18,333 nucleotides of DNA from CAZGYE01 sp964530165 (lineage in GTDB: Bacteria > Planctomycetota > Planctomycetia > Planctomycetales > Planctomycetaceae): assembly GCA_964530165.1 (NCBI GenBank), contig CAZGYE010000081.1, positions 1-18,333 of the forward strand. Reading direction: 5' to 3'. How positions within the stretch are numbered: the stretch's first letter is position 1; each line of letters opens with the position of its first letter. Below, in pieces: positions 6,913 to 15,107 of the stretch. The position numbers and the translations under genes were made by a program. Below the pieces are notes generated by a model. That model saw only the letters and a list, made by a program, of their open reading frames with translations, searched no databases and was not told the DNA's origin.

Positions 6913-8577
6913 TCATCTGTGGACTTCGAAGTTGGTGGCATCGCTTTCGAGTCCTAGAAGAAATACGCCACTCAACGTGCCGAACTGTTTGAAGTCAAGA
7001 ATCTCTCCGACCACTTTCTTGTCGCGGGTCACCTCGAAGATCTGCGGCTGTTCGCCGACGTGTCCATGCCCGCCCCAGTTGCAGACCAGTGTGTTGCCGT
7101 TGGGCAGACGTTGCATACCGGCGATGAATCTCAAAGGATTTCCCGGTAAATCGTTTTCCTTGATCTCCCAGACGACCTTGTTGTTCTCGTCGACCTCGAT
7201 GATTCGATGAGCGTCGCCCGCCGCCACGAGCGTATTGCCGTTGGGAAGCCGGATTCCGCTGAAAGCCATGCGTTGGGGGATCTCGCGGACGATCTTGCCC
7301 GACGGATCATACTCACGAACGACGTTGTCCGAGTACTGCCCAACAATGTAATTGCCGCTGGCAATCTTTCGAGCACAGCGCATTTGACCATGGGGCCGCT
7401 TGCACTGGGTCGTCAGCTTCACCTCTCGGGTGATCCCCCCATCGCGATCGATCTCGATGATCCGCATGGGGCCCGACTCGGCGACCATCACCTTTCCATC
7501 GGGCAGCGGCTGACAGGCTTGGATTTCATTGCTGCCAGACGTCTTGAACTCCCAGACGATCTTCTTGTCGCGGGTGACCTCGATGGCCCCCTTGAGATGC
7601 GAAAAGAGGATGTTGCCGTTGGGCAGGACCCAGACGTCCTGGGGTCGCTTGGCCGGCATTTGCCAAGTGATCCGGCCCCGCTCGTCGACGAGACAGACCT
7701 TGTTGCCGCCATAGTCGGCGCAGGCAAAGGCCTTGCCCAGCGAATGCACGAGTGTCGTGTCGGCATGGGGGCCGGACTTCCGTGCCTTCTTCGTCCCCTT
7801 TTTCTGCTCGACGTGCTGCAGAATTCGTGCGGAGAAAGCGTCTTGAATGTGTCGCGGCGCGGCGTGACCCATGAGCGGCTCGTTGATGATCTGTTTTTTG
7901 CCTTTCAGGTTGTTGTAGGCCGCGTAGCAACTTGACGGTGGACAGACAGAATCGATGAAACCAACACTCATGATAGCATCGGCGCGGCAGCGGCTGGCGA
8001 AGTTCACTGCATCGACGTATCGAGAAGCCTGCAGAATCTTGGGATCGGGTTTGCCGTCGTCGTCGGTAGGAACCAGTTTGGGCCAGCCGTTGACGCGGCC
8101 TGCCGCTTGGCCGCTGTGGTCGCAGATCGCCGGCACGCCAGCGGCGATGATCGTCACGCGGTCGTCCAAACCGCCAGCCACCAGCGACTGACCGCCTCCC
8201 TGGCTGTGTCCGATCACGGCCAGCACTTTTCCGTCCCATTCCGGCCGCGATGTCAGAAAGTCGATGGCCCGCACCAGTCGCAAGAACATCCCCCGGAAGT
8301 AGCTCGTCTCGCGACTCTCGCGGCCGGCGTAGCGGTAGTTCTTGAGAGGCCCCTCGCTCAACTCCCGGTAGAACTCGGCAGGCTTGCCGTTGGGGATGCC
8401 ATGCGCGTTGATGTCCAGCGACAGCATTCCGGCCTGCGCGCCTTTGATTGCGGCCGGCAAGCTCGAACTGCGGACTCCGGCGCCGTGTACCCAGAGAATC
8501 GCAATGATGATTGCCAAGGCCACAAGGCGGCCACGAAGAGCATCTCGCATTGACGGTGTGTTCATTGCCAGTCCCAT
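6913..8577 (-). CDS. Acetylxylan-esterase-like domain fused to an LPNGN-type beta-propeller
   Basis: A 554-aa two-part protein. Residues about 28-255 are an alpha/beta hydrolase of the AXE1/cephalosporin-C-deacetylase type, which removes acetyl groups from sugars. The oxyanion motif HGAGVRSS (31-38) is present, as are the nucleophile elbow GHSQGG with S125, a likely acid D209 (GFIDSVCPP) and H238 (GHAAP), so the triad appears intact. A basic linker (258-270) leads to a propeller (about 273-550) with LPNGN/LPDGK turns at 318, 358, 444 and 491 and blades ending in KxVWE. Such propellers usually bind or act on small ligands; this one has no assigned activity. Only about 30 residues precede HGAG, whereas AXE1 proteins normally have well over 100, so the N-terminus looks truncated and replaced by a hydrophobic stretch (18-30). 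ATG at 8565 is an alternative start. It is divergent from the SGNH gene. Confidence 0.82.
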   Translation of the reverse strand: MGLAMNTPSMRDALRGRLVALAIIIAILWVHGAGVRSSSLPAAIKGAQAGMLSLDINAHGIPNGKPAEFYRELSEGPLKNYRYAGRESRETSYFRGMFLRLVRAIDFLTSRPEWDGKVLAVIGHSQGGGQSLVAGGLDDRVTIIAAGVPAICDHSGQAAGRVNGWPKLVPTDDDGKPDPKILQASRYVDAVNFASRCRADAIMSVGFIDSVCPPSSCYAAYNNLKGKKQIINEPLMGHAAPRHIQDAFSARILQHVEQKKGTKKARKSGPHADTTLVHSLGKAFACADYGGNKVCLVDERGRITWQMPAKRPQDVWVLPNGNILFSHLKGAIEVTRDKKIVWEFKTSGSNEIQACQPLPDGKVMVAESGPMRIIEIDRDGGITREVKLTTQCKRPHGQMRCARKIASGNYIVGQYSDNVVREYDPSGKIVREIPQRMAFSGIRLPNGNTLVAAGDAHRIIEVDENNKVVWEIKENDLPGNPLRFIAGMQRLPNGNTLVCNWGGHGHVGEQPQIFEVTRDKKVVGEILDFKQFGTLSGVFLLGLESDATNFEVHR

Positions 8578-8826
8578 TCGTTCTGCGGTTTTTCAGAGCC
8601 ATTTCCTTGCGGGGCGAAACGTCTGAATTTGTGCTCCGCAATCAGTATGATAAGGCGACAACAGGGTCAGCGAAAGCCGTGGCGAGAAAACTCCCACAGT
8701 GAACATCGCGCAGAAGCTCCGGTGTCGAATAGCACAAGTTGTTTCTGTTTGGGACGTCTTTTCAGCCGGAAGAGAATCTCCTCAAGGAAGATGTTATGCT
8801 GACTCGAAAATGTACGGAGAAAGATC
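8578..8826. other. Divergent intergenic region
   Basis: This 249-bp gap separates the 5' ends of the esterase-propeller gene (-) and the SGNH-like gene (+), so it should carry both promoters. TATCAT-like and TATGCT-like -10 boxes occur, but neither has a convincing -35 partner. No gene or strong hairpin is visible. Confidence 0.5.
8816..8820 (+). promoter_or_regulatory. Ribosome binding site of the SGNH-like gene
   Basis: GGAGA lies 6 nt before ATG 8827. It is one of the few good Shine-Dalgarno matches in the window and fixes the start of the 696-aa protein at a clear signal peptide. Confidence 0.65.
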
Positions 8827-10917
8827 ATGTTTGGACGTGGGATTGAGTTGGGGATCGTATGCGGCATCTGTGTGGGGGCCGTGAGTTCGACGGGAGCGCA
8901 GATCGTGTCGGATTGGTCTGAAGGTGAGTCCGCCTGGACGACACAGAGCTACTGGCAGGACGAAAACATCCTGCAGAAATACACCTTCACGCCGAACAAG
9001 GACGACAGAGTCACGGGCGAATTCAGCATGCAAGTCCACATGCAGGTGGGGGCGAAACGTCCCAAAGACTTGGTCGAATTGCGTTTGGCGTTACCGAAGC
9101 CGCTGGACTTGTCCCAGGCCGAGGCGGTCGAGCTGTGGCTGAAAGTCGTCGAGGGATCGGGTTTGAAGGCGCGCAATGCGTACTTTTGCAGTCCGGGGTT
9201 CAAGAAACTCGCCATTGCCGATTGGCTCGATGAAATTGACATGTCCGCGCCGGGTCAGTGGCAACGGACCGTGGTTGATCTCACCAACGTGCGCGTCCTC
9301 GATAAAGCCACCCCGAATCAGGCCGGCCTCTACGACCGAGGAGACGTGACAACCATCTGTCTGAATTTCGAGCTGCCCCCCGGTGCGGTCGACATCACTT
9401 TGCTGATTGATGGGATGCGGACCACGACGCTGCCACCGCTTCCCGAACGACTGCGGGCGGCAGCGGTCAAAGTGGATCGGGGATTCTGGAGATGGCGGGC
9501 CAAATATCCTGAAAGGGATTTGTCCCCTCGACCGGATGACGGGCGGAATCTGGCGCTGAGTATTCGCAAGCTCACCCACGGCATTACTCCCGAACGGCCG
9601 TTTCTGATTTGGGGCATCGGGCCAAGCTATCTCAATTTTCTGGGAGATGGCACCGTTTTGGCGTGTCATCTGCGGCAACGCTTTCCACATGCCCCTCCGA
9701 TTATCTACAAGAAACACGTTGGCTCATCGGTGCCCTGGCGTTATGTGCTCGGCTGGGCGAAGCACGTGGTTGTTCCCGAACAACCAGACTTGGTTCTCCT
9801 GTACGGCATTGGACTCGAGAGCGATCTGGAAAAGATCTTTCAGACGTTTCGCAGGTACACGACCGCCGACATTATCGTGGCGAGCGTCCACTGGAAAGCT
9901 GATGACGTCAAGTATTGGGGAAAGGATGAAGACGCCACGAATTTTGCGGATATTCCCCAGATGCGCCGGATTTGTGAAAAGTACGGCGTGGAGTTCGTGG
10001 AAAACCGCAAGGAATGGGCGAAGTATCTGCGCGACCACGACATGAAGGTTGAAGTGGATCCCGAACGTGGTCTGCTTCAAGACGGAGTGCATCAATCCAA
10101 GTATGGAGCACTCGTGATCAACGAGAACATCGTTCGCCATTTTGCCGCCAGAGATGCCTATGCGTATGCCCCCGACAGCCGGGAACGCCGCCTGAGCGTG
10201 ACGCGAAGCGAGGTGGTCTCCGGCAAGGAAAGTGCGACGATTTCAGGCCCGAATTGGACCGTGCGGGAGGGCGTGGCCAGTGCCACCGCTTCGGGTAGCC
10301 GGATCAAGGTTCGTTTCACAGGCAATCGGATCGATCTGATCGGTGTCGAGTCGCCGGACGGCGGCAAGGCCCGAATCATGCTGGATGGCCTGCCCGCGGA
10401 AAAGGTCCCCTGTTTTCTTGCCGGTCCGATCGTCTCCGGTGCCAACAATGCCCGTCCGAAGCGAGGCTCGGTCAGGGACATCGGCCCTCACGGCATTGCT
10501 CTTCGCGGGAATCTTGTTCCACAAACCTGGACAATCCTGGTGACCGACGACGAAGGAAACTACGAACTAACGGGCAGCGTCACGGGGGCCGACGGCAGGG
10601 GGCACATGTTGAAGCCGTTTCTCAGCAACAGTAGTCAGATCGGCATTCCCCCGGAACTCTGGCGCCACGGGGCGGGGTGCGTCCCATTTCTGCACCCGTG
10701 GGATGGCAAGATTCTCAACAAGACAGGCGACGCCTATACATTTCACGTCTATCGTGCCTGCAAACCGATGATCGATTTTCGCGGCAAAGGCGGTGAATTC
10801 CGCATCAATCTCTTCCAAGCCCTGCCGAATCAAGCGCATGTTCTTGAGCTGATCACCGTCGGAGACGGCAAGGTGACTGTCAAGCTCTTCGACATTTTTG
10901 AACCTCCACTGCGTTGA
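8827..10917 (+). CDS. Exported SGNH/GDSL-hydrolase-like protein with carbohydrate-binding-like flanking domains
   Basis: A 696-aa protein with a signal peptide (1-24, cleavage after STGA). Residues about 26-200 look like a beta-sandwich (alternating strands, a QWQRTVVDLTNV-type strand) similar to carbohydrate-binding modules. Residues about 256-440 resemble an SGNH hydrolase, the fold of sugar deacetylases and lipases. A possible nucleophile S267 sits in IWGIGPS after a hydrophobic strand, and the catalytic pair is DGVH (D419, H422) before a K-Y-G helix, as in SGNH block V. The usual G-D-S of block I is replaced by G-P-S, so activity needs testing. Residues about 470-530 (SGSRIKVRFTGNRIDLIG) resemble a second jelly-roll. 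The C-terminal part has no assignment. It is divergent from the esterase gene and convergent with the 1110-aa gene, with a 92-bp gap. Confidence 0.78.
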   Translation: MFGRGIELGIVCGICVGAVSSTGAQIVSDWSEGESAWTTQSYWQDENILQKYTFTPNKDDRVTGEFSMQVHMQVGAKRPKDLVELRLALPKPLDLSQAEAVELWLKVVEGSGLKARNAYFCSPGFKKLAIADWLDEIDMSAPGQWQRTVVDLTNVRVLDKATPNQAGLYDRGDVTTICLNFELPPGAVDITLLIDGMRTTTLPPLPERLRAAAVKVDRGFWRWRAKYPERDLSPRPDDGRNLALSIRKLTHGITPERPFLIWGIGPSYLNFLGDGTVLACHLRQRFPHAPPIIYKKHVGSSVPWRYVLGWAKHVVVPEQPDLVLLYGIGLESDLEKIFQTFRRYTTADIIVASVHWKADDVKYWGKDEDATNFADIPQMRRICEKYGVEFVENRKEWAKYLRDHDMKVEVDPERGLLQDGVHQSKYGALVINENIVRHFAARDAYAYAPDSRERRLSVTRSEVVSGKESATISGPNWTVREGVASATASGSRIKVRFTGNRIDLIGVESPDGGKARIMLDGLPAEKVPCFLAGPIVSGANNARPKRGSVRDIGPHGIALRGNLVPQTWTILVTDDEGNYELTGSVTGADGRGHMLKPFLSNSSQIGIPPELWRHGAGCVPFLHPWDGKILNKTGDAYTFHVYRACKPMIDFRGKGGEFRINLFQALPNQAHVLELITVGDGKVTVKLFDIFEPPLR

Positions 10918-10925
10918 TCGTCCGT

Positions 10926-10940
10926 GATTCGAAGCGAATC
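10926..10940 (+). terminator. Weak hairpin after the SGNH-like gene
   Basis: A perfect 6-bp stem with a 3-nt loop begins 8 bp after the stop codon. No T-run follows, so terminator function is only suggested by its position between two convergent genes. Confidence 0.25.
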
Positions 10941-11009
10941 GTGTGAACGTGGACATGGGATTCCTTTGCCATACTGTCAATCGAGAATCATGGCGGCCGT
11001 CTATTCAGC

Positions 11010-14000
11010 TCAATTCGTATCGGGAATCACGTGACCATCCGGCGAACGACTTGTCACGTTGCTGGAGCGCCCATCCAAGGGCACGAGTTCTTTGGCCCCT
11101 TGAACCGACTGGCCGTCGCCGAGACATAGCACCTGGCCATTCTGGGTCGTCAGATACAACCGTCCGTTTGCGGCGGCCAGTGCGTCGAACGCGGGCGGGA
11201 AGTCAAGTTTGTAGTCCTTCAGTATCTTCCCAGTCGCCGCCGACACCACACAGAGCCCCCCGCCTTGCTTCCCCTCAAAGGCCGGCGCTGAGCGCATCGC
11301 GTTCTCAGGCAGCCCAGCCACAACCAGTCGGTCGTCTGCCAGCAGCATCGCTCGCACGAGAATCGGTACGTTGGCGGTCCATCGGAATTTCACCTTGAAC
11401 TTGCGCGGACCTGTTCGAGGGTAGTCGCGGTTGGCGCGGGCGTAATCAGGTGGTTCTATCTCGGGCAGGTTCTTCCTGTCGGTGGCGAACAGGTGGTATG
11501 GTTGCGCCCCGGCGCTGCGAGGGCGTGAAGGCTCGCGTGCGAATCCGTAGATGGTGGTGTCGTCGAGCACGAGCAACCGGCCGGCGGGCGCCTCGCGCCC
11601 AGCGAAGCGCCAGCCGATGTAGCCGCTGTAGAAGTGCCCGCCGAAAATCCAATAGGTCCGGTGCCACCAGTCGTCGTTCAGGAATCCCGCCGGACTGTAC
11701 AGGTGCCGTTTCGGTTTCCGCGTCTGCAGGCTGCCGGGATCGAAGCCGAGGCGTCGCATGTAAACGAGCTCGCCATCACTCGACAGGACATCCGGCAGTG
11801 CGCCGGGCATCTCGAAGATGATCGGTTCTTCGGGCTGCTCACCGGTCTTCGGCGCTCGGCTGTAGAGCCGTTTTTCGGCAAGTTTCCTACCGGTTCTCAG
11901 ATCGAGCCGGGAGAGGTAGATGCCGGAGTCGAGGTACGAGGATCTGCCCGCCGCGCAGTAGACGACGCTGTCGTTCACCAGCACGCTCCCGTGCACCGGC
12001 CACGGGGACTCCAGTTGCCCGAACGCTATCAGGCGTTGGTCGATCGGTGCGGCACGACGCCGCCACACGAGCTTGCCGTCAGCGGCACGGAGACAATACA
12101 CCCAGCCGTCCGTGGAGCCGAACACGGCCAGCCCTTTCGAGACGGTCGGCGGCGAGTCGATTCGGCCCCCGGCCGTGTATTGCCACAACGGGGTGCCCCG
12201 CGTGGCATCCAGGGCATGGACCGTGTGCGTGTCAACGGACGCGACGAAGAGTCTGCCATCGGCGATCACGGGACTGCTGATCCGACCGCCCAACTCCCGC
12301 TGCCAAAGCTGCATCAGGTGAGCGGGAACAGCCGAGTCCGTGCCACCGGTGCGAGCCGGGTCGTGACGGTAGGTCGGCCAATCGCTTGGGGCAACAGGCG
12401 TCGAAGCCGTGGCAGCCGGTGCTTCATCCGGAACCGCGGACTCCGCGATCGTGTAGGCCGGGCCGCGTTCAAGCCGGCCGTCTTCGGGGATTGTCTCTGG
12501 GAGTTTCCGAGTGGATGAGGCAGGTGCAAGGGCGTTGAAGCCGATCAGTTTCGCCTCGATGAAGCACGCACAGGAATGCGGCGGCGTGTACAGTAATCCG
12601 TTGCAGGGAATCACCCCGAATCGGCAGACGCCGCGGATCCAATGGTGCCGGAAGGACTCACCCGTCTGAAAATCGATGAACTCCACGCCGGTGCGGCCGG
12701 TCACGAGGTAGCGACTGGTTGCCCGATCCCGGTGACAGCGGTGATGGGGCATGGTGGTCTGGAAGGCCCTGTCGGTATTGATCCGGTGTTGAATTTTGCC
12801 GGTGAGCACGTCGCGTGCCACTGTATAATCCGGTCCCTGCCGCGACCGGCTCTGCCCGACCCATACCAACCCATTGTTCACGAACACATCAACGGGCGTG
12901 TAGTACGATTCAGCGCATTTGCAGCTCCACAACTTCTTGCCGATGTCCGCCGAGTAGGCCGTGAGGTCCCCGGGCGCACTGGCATTGGCCAGCCACTGCG
13001 GGAGTCGCCTGCCCGTGGCTTCGTCCACGTTGGACGCTGGCGTCTGCCGACGGTCGGCACACAACACAACGTTGTCAGAGACGACCAGAGTCGGGGCCCG
13101 CCAGACGAAGCGCTTCCGCGGTCCTGCATACTCGGTCCGCCAGACTTCCTGCCCCGTTTCCGCGTCCAGGCAAACGACCGCTTGTCTGTCCACGTAGAAC
13201 ACGCGCCCGGAGCCAACGGCCAGGGTTCCGGACAAAGCGTGAGCCCCGGGCTTCTTCCACACAAGACGACCGGTGACGGCATCGAGAACCGTGATCGCAG
13301 CCCCTGGCGGGAGCACCGGCTCCAGTAGTGTGCCCCCGCGTCGCGCCACCGGTCCCGCGGCCACCAGGAAGAGCCGTCCGTTGTGGTACAAAATCTCGCC
13401 GGTGCCCTCCGTGCCTTTGTAGGTCATGACCGTCCGGCCCGTGGCCGCGTCGAGCGCGGTGACCGGTGCACGCGCACCGAGCGTCACGTAAAGCCGCTGG
13501 CCCGACGCCACCAACCGCCGTGAGATCTCAGGCGGACTCTTGTAAAGCCCTGCGGGGTGGGCGTCCCATCGTGGGATCCGCCGTTTCCAGAGCGGCACTC
13601 CGCTGAACGCGTCTCGTGCCAGCACGAACCACTGGGATGGCAAGGTCGTCGAAGCGGCCGGGGCCTCGTCCACAATGATGAACAGCCGGCCCGCCGCCGA
13701 CACCACTGCGCTGACGCTGGCGTGTCCGTGGCTCCTCGTGTGCCGAGGCCCTGCAACCCACTGCATATGATACGGAGGGGCGACCACCGTGTCGTTGGAA
13801 ACTGCGTTGTTGCTGGCGTCATAGAACGAATGCGTCCAGTCGTCGATCCCTTCGGGCCGAGGCTTGACGGTCTTCGTCCACTTGCCCGCTTCTCGAATAT
13901 ACGCCACGCCGCCGGGTGCCAACACGCGGAGAACTTCCGGCATCGGCAAGCCGGGCGAATCTTCGCACACGAAGAGATTCACGAGATTGTCGATATACGG

Positions 14001-14342
14001 CAGGCCATCGCCACGCCAACGCTCCGCCGAAACCTTGCCGTACAGACCAGTCGCCCGGATGCGTTCACGTGCCTTCTCGACGTTGCCCGCATCGGCATCC
14101 AGACCGTGCACCACATAACTGTCGCTGGCTCGCAATGCGGCGGTCAATTCCCCGTTACCACAACCGAAATGCACAATCAGCCCGCCTGTCACGCCGGTTG
14201 CGTCGAGGATCTCTCTTGCCAAAACCTGCGGCTCGCGCCCCGCGTCCGCCCGTGCGGCGCCGGTCAGAACGGCACACACCGTCAGTATCGCGCACAGCGC
14301 AGCTCTCCAACTCCGCAGGTCGGTTTGCTTGTCAGTTCGCAT
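11010..14342 (-). CDS. Exported methyltransferase-like / PQQ-like beta-propeller fusion protein (conserved copy)
   Basis: A 1110-aa protein with a signal peptide (1-33, cleavage after ARA). Residues about 40-150 form a class I methyltransferase-like Rossmann domain with an intact SAM loop HFGCGNG (58-64), the acidic strand end HGLDAD (79-84) and a late strand VLRVLAPGGVAYI. Propeller repeats then run to about 1080, with units such as TALDAATGRTVM and CLDAETGQEVW. Paralog-shared landmarks are PRPEGIDDWTHSFYD (near 161-175), the C-x-C at 591/593 followed by L-I-G-F-N-ALAP, and DWPTYRHDPARTGG (near 654-667). The 1020-aa protein has the same order of parts. A SAM-binding domain behind a signal peptide is unexpected, because SAM is cytoplasmic; the domain may bind another ligand. 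The start is well supported by an AGGAGG ribosome binding site 10 nt upstream. It has its own candidate promoter. Confidence 0.87.
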   Translation of the reverse strand: MRTDKQTDLRSWRAALCAILTVCAVLTGAARADAGREPQVLAREILDATGVTGGLIVHFGCGNGELTAALRASDSYVVHGLDADAGNVEKARERIRATGLYGKVSAERWRGDGLPYIDNLVNLFVCEDSPGLPMPEVLRVLAPGGVAYIREAGKWTKTVKPRPEGIDDWTHSFYDASNNAVSNDTVVAPPYHMQWVAGPRHTRSHGHASVSAVVSAAGRLFIIVDEAPAASTTLPSQWFVLARDAFSGVPLWKRRIPRWDAHPAGLYKSPPEISRRLVASGQRLYVTLGARAPVTALDAATGRTVMTYKGTEGTGEILYHNGRLFLVAAGPVARRGGTLLEPVLPPGAAITVLDAVTGRLVWKKPGAHALSGTLAVGSGRVFYVDRQAVVCLDAETGQEVWRTEYAGPRKRFVWRAPTLVVSDNVVLCADRRQTPASNVDEATGRRLPQWLANASAPGDLTAYSADIGKKLWSCKCAESYYTPVDVFVNNGLVWVGQSRSRQGPDYTVARDVLTGKIQHRINTDRAFQTTMPHHRCHRDRATSRYLVTGRTGVEFIDFQTGESFRHHWIRGVCRFGVIPCNGLLYTPPHSCACFIEAKLIGFNALAPASSTRKLPETIPEDGRLERGPAYTIAESAVPDEAPAATASTPVAPSDWPTYRHDPARTGGTDSAVPAHLMQLWQRELGGRISSPVIADGRLFVASVDTHTVHALDATRGTPLWQYTAGGRIDSPPTVSKGLAVFGSTDGWVYCLRAADGKLVWRRRAAPIDQRLIAFGQLESPWPVHGSVLVNDSVVYCAAGRSSYLDSGIYLSRLDLRTGRKLAEKRLYSRAPKTGEQPEEPIIFEMPGALPDVLSSDGELVYMRRLGFDPGSLQTRKPKRHLYSPAGFLNDDWWHRTYWIFGGHFYSGYIGWRFAGREAPAGRLLVLDDTTIYGFAREPSRPRSAGAQPYHLFATDRKNLPEIEPPDYARANRDYPRTGPRKFKVKFRWTANVPILVRAMLLADDRLVVAGLPENAMRSAPAFEGKQGGGLCVVSAATGKILKDYKLDFPPAFDALAAANGRLYLTTQNGQVLCLGDGQSVQGAKELVPLDGRSSNVTSRSPDGHVIPDTN

Positions 14343-14352
14343 TGTTTCCGTG

Positions 14353-14358
14353 CCTCCT
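14353..14358 (-). promoter_or_regulatory. Strong ribosome binding site of the 1110-aa gene
   Basis: The minus strand reads AGGAGG 10 nt before ATG 14342. It is the strongest Shine-Dalgarno sequence in the window and fixes the start at the signal peptide. Confidence 0.7.
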
Positions 14359-14379
14359 TTTGATTGACATCTTCCTCAC

Positions 14380-14407
14380 ATTGTAAAGCTCCGTCTGAAA
14401 CTTTCCA
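14380..14407 (-). promoter_or_regulatory. Candidate promoter of the 1110-aa gene
   Basis: On the minus strand, TGGAAA (14402-14407, four of six consensus bases) lies 16 bp upstream of TACAAT (14380-14385, five of six). Transcription would begin near 14373 and give a leader of about 30 nt containing the AGGAGG site. Confidence 0.4.
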
Positions 14408-14652
14408 TCTTTCACCTGAAGGACGGGTTCCTGTTGCAATCAGTCAACTGAATTGAAAGCACGCTGGGATGGCGTAAGGTAAAAAACTCAGCCGAACTTT
14501 ATCTGCAGCCTTGGGGATTTGTCGTGGCTCCTGATAGCCGGTTCGTCGCTATCGGTCCGCGCGTGATGGTCAAACAGCCGGCTTCGCGTGGGATTCCGTG
14601 CTTCTTCGTGTCATTGTTTCGGATAATCTTGGAGAAAACGCTCACCAGGTAC

Positions 14653-14680
14653 TCGACGGACCGGGCATTTTCGATATAAT
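14653..14680 (+). promoter_or_regulatory. Promoter of the initiator tRNA gene
   Basis: A perfect -10 box TATAAT (14675-14680) is preceded, with a 16-bp spacer, by TCGACG (14653-14658, four of six bases of TTGACA). Transcription would start near 14687, about 29 nt before the mature tRNA end, which is normal for a tRNA precursor. Confidence 0.65.
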
Positions 14681-14715
14681 AGAGGGTACGCGGCGATGAA
14701 TGTGCGCGACCATGA

Positions 14716-14789
<74 letters not shown>

Positions 14790-15107
14790 CTTGTTTTTCC
14801 AGTTGCGAAACTGAAAGACCGCCAAGTTATAGAAAAGGCCGATGCCCGCGGGTGTCGGCCTTTCTGCGTCTTATCGCCAATTCTCGCAATAAGTTACGTT
14901 TCGTGAAATTTCTCTGACGAGTCTCAAAGTCTCACTCTCGGCCAGTTGCGCGTGTCCTTCCGGTCACCCGAACGCCAACCCGCCGCCCCCAATTCGGCCA
15001 AAACTCTCGGTACTCTCTGACTCTCTTGCGGCCTGGGTTATCGGCTGTTGCGAGCGCTCAATCGGTCCAAATTGACACGGTTGGTTTTGGGTTTCTGCAG
15101 GTGTCGT
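14790..15107. other. Intergenic region after the tRNA
   Basis: This stretch of about 318 bp carries the hairpin at 14834-14863 and otherwise nothing I recognise. The open frame across the tRNA and this region is not a gene. I looked for a copy of the tRNA 3' end that could mark an attachment site and found none within the window. Confidence 0.6.
14834..14863 (+). terminator. Hairpin downstream of the tRNA, probable terminator
   Basis: A perfect 9-bp stem (14834-14842 with 14855-14863) whose loop can extend the pairing by wobble and GC pairs. It begins 45 nt after the tRNA. The 3' arm ends in TTT followed by CTGCGTCTT, so the T-run is short. It is best read as the end of the tRNA transcript. 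Confidence 0.6.

Larger units (their letters stand above)
14343..14715. other. Intergenic region between the propeller gene and the tRNA
   Basis: This 373-bp stretch has no gene I can support. It holds the minus-strand promoter and ribosome binding site of the 1110-aa gene, the 17-base segment 14481-14497 that resembles 6604-6620, a short hairpin (14533-14538 with 14548-14553), and the tRNA promoter. Confidence 0.6.

Noticed and set aside
6555..6941. Minus-strand frame of 128 codons as a small gene
   Set aside because: It overlaps the end of the 554-aa gene, has no ribosome binding site and resembles no family I know.
11634..12518. Plus-strand frame of 294 codons
   Set aside because: It lies opposite the conserved 1110-aa propeller protein and has no recognisable motif.
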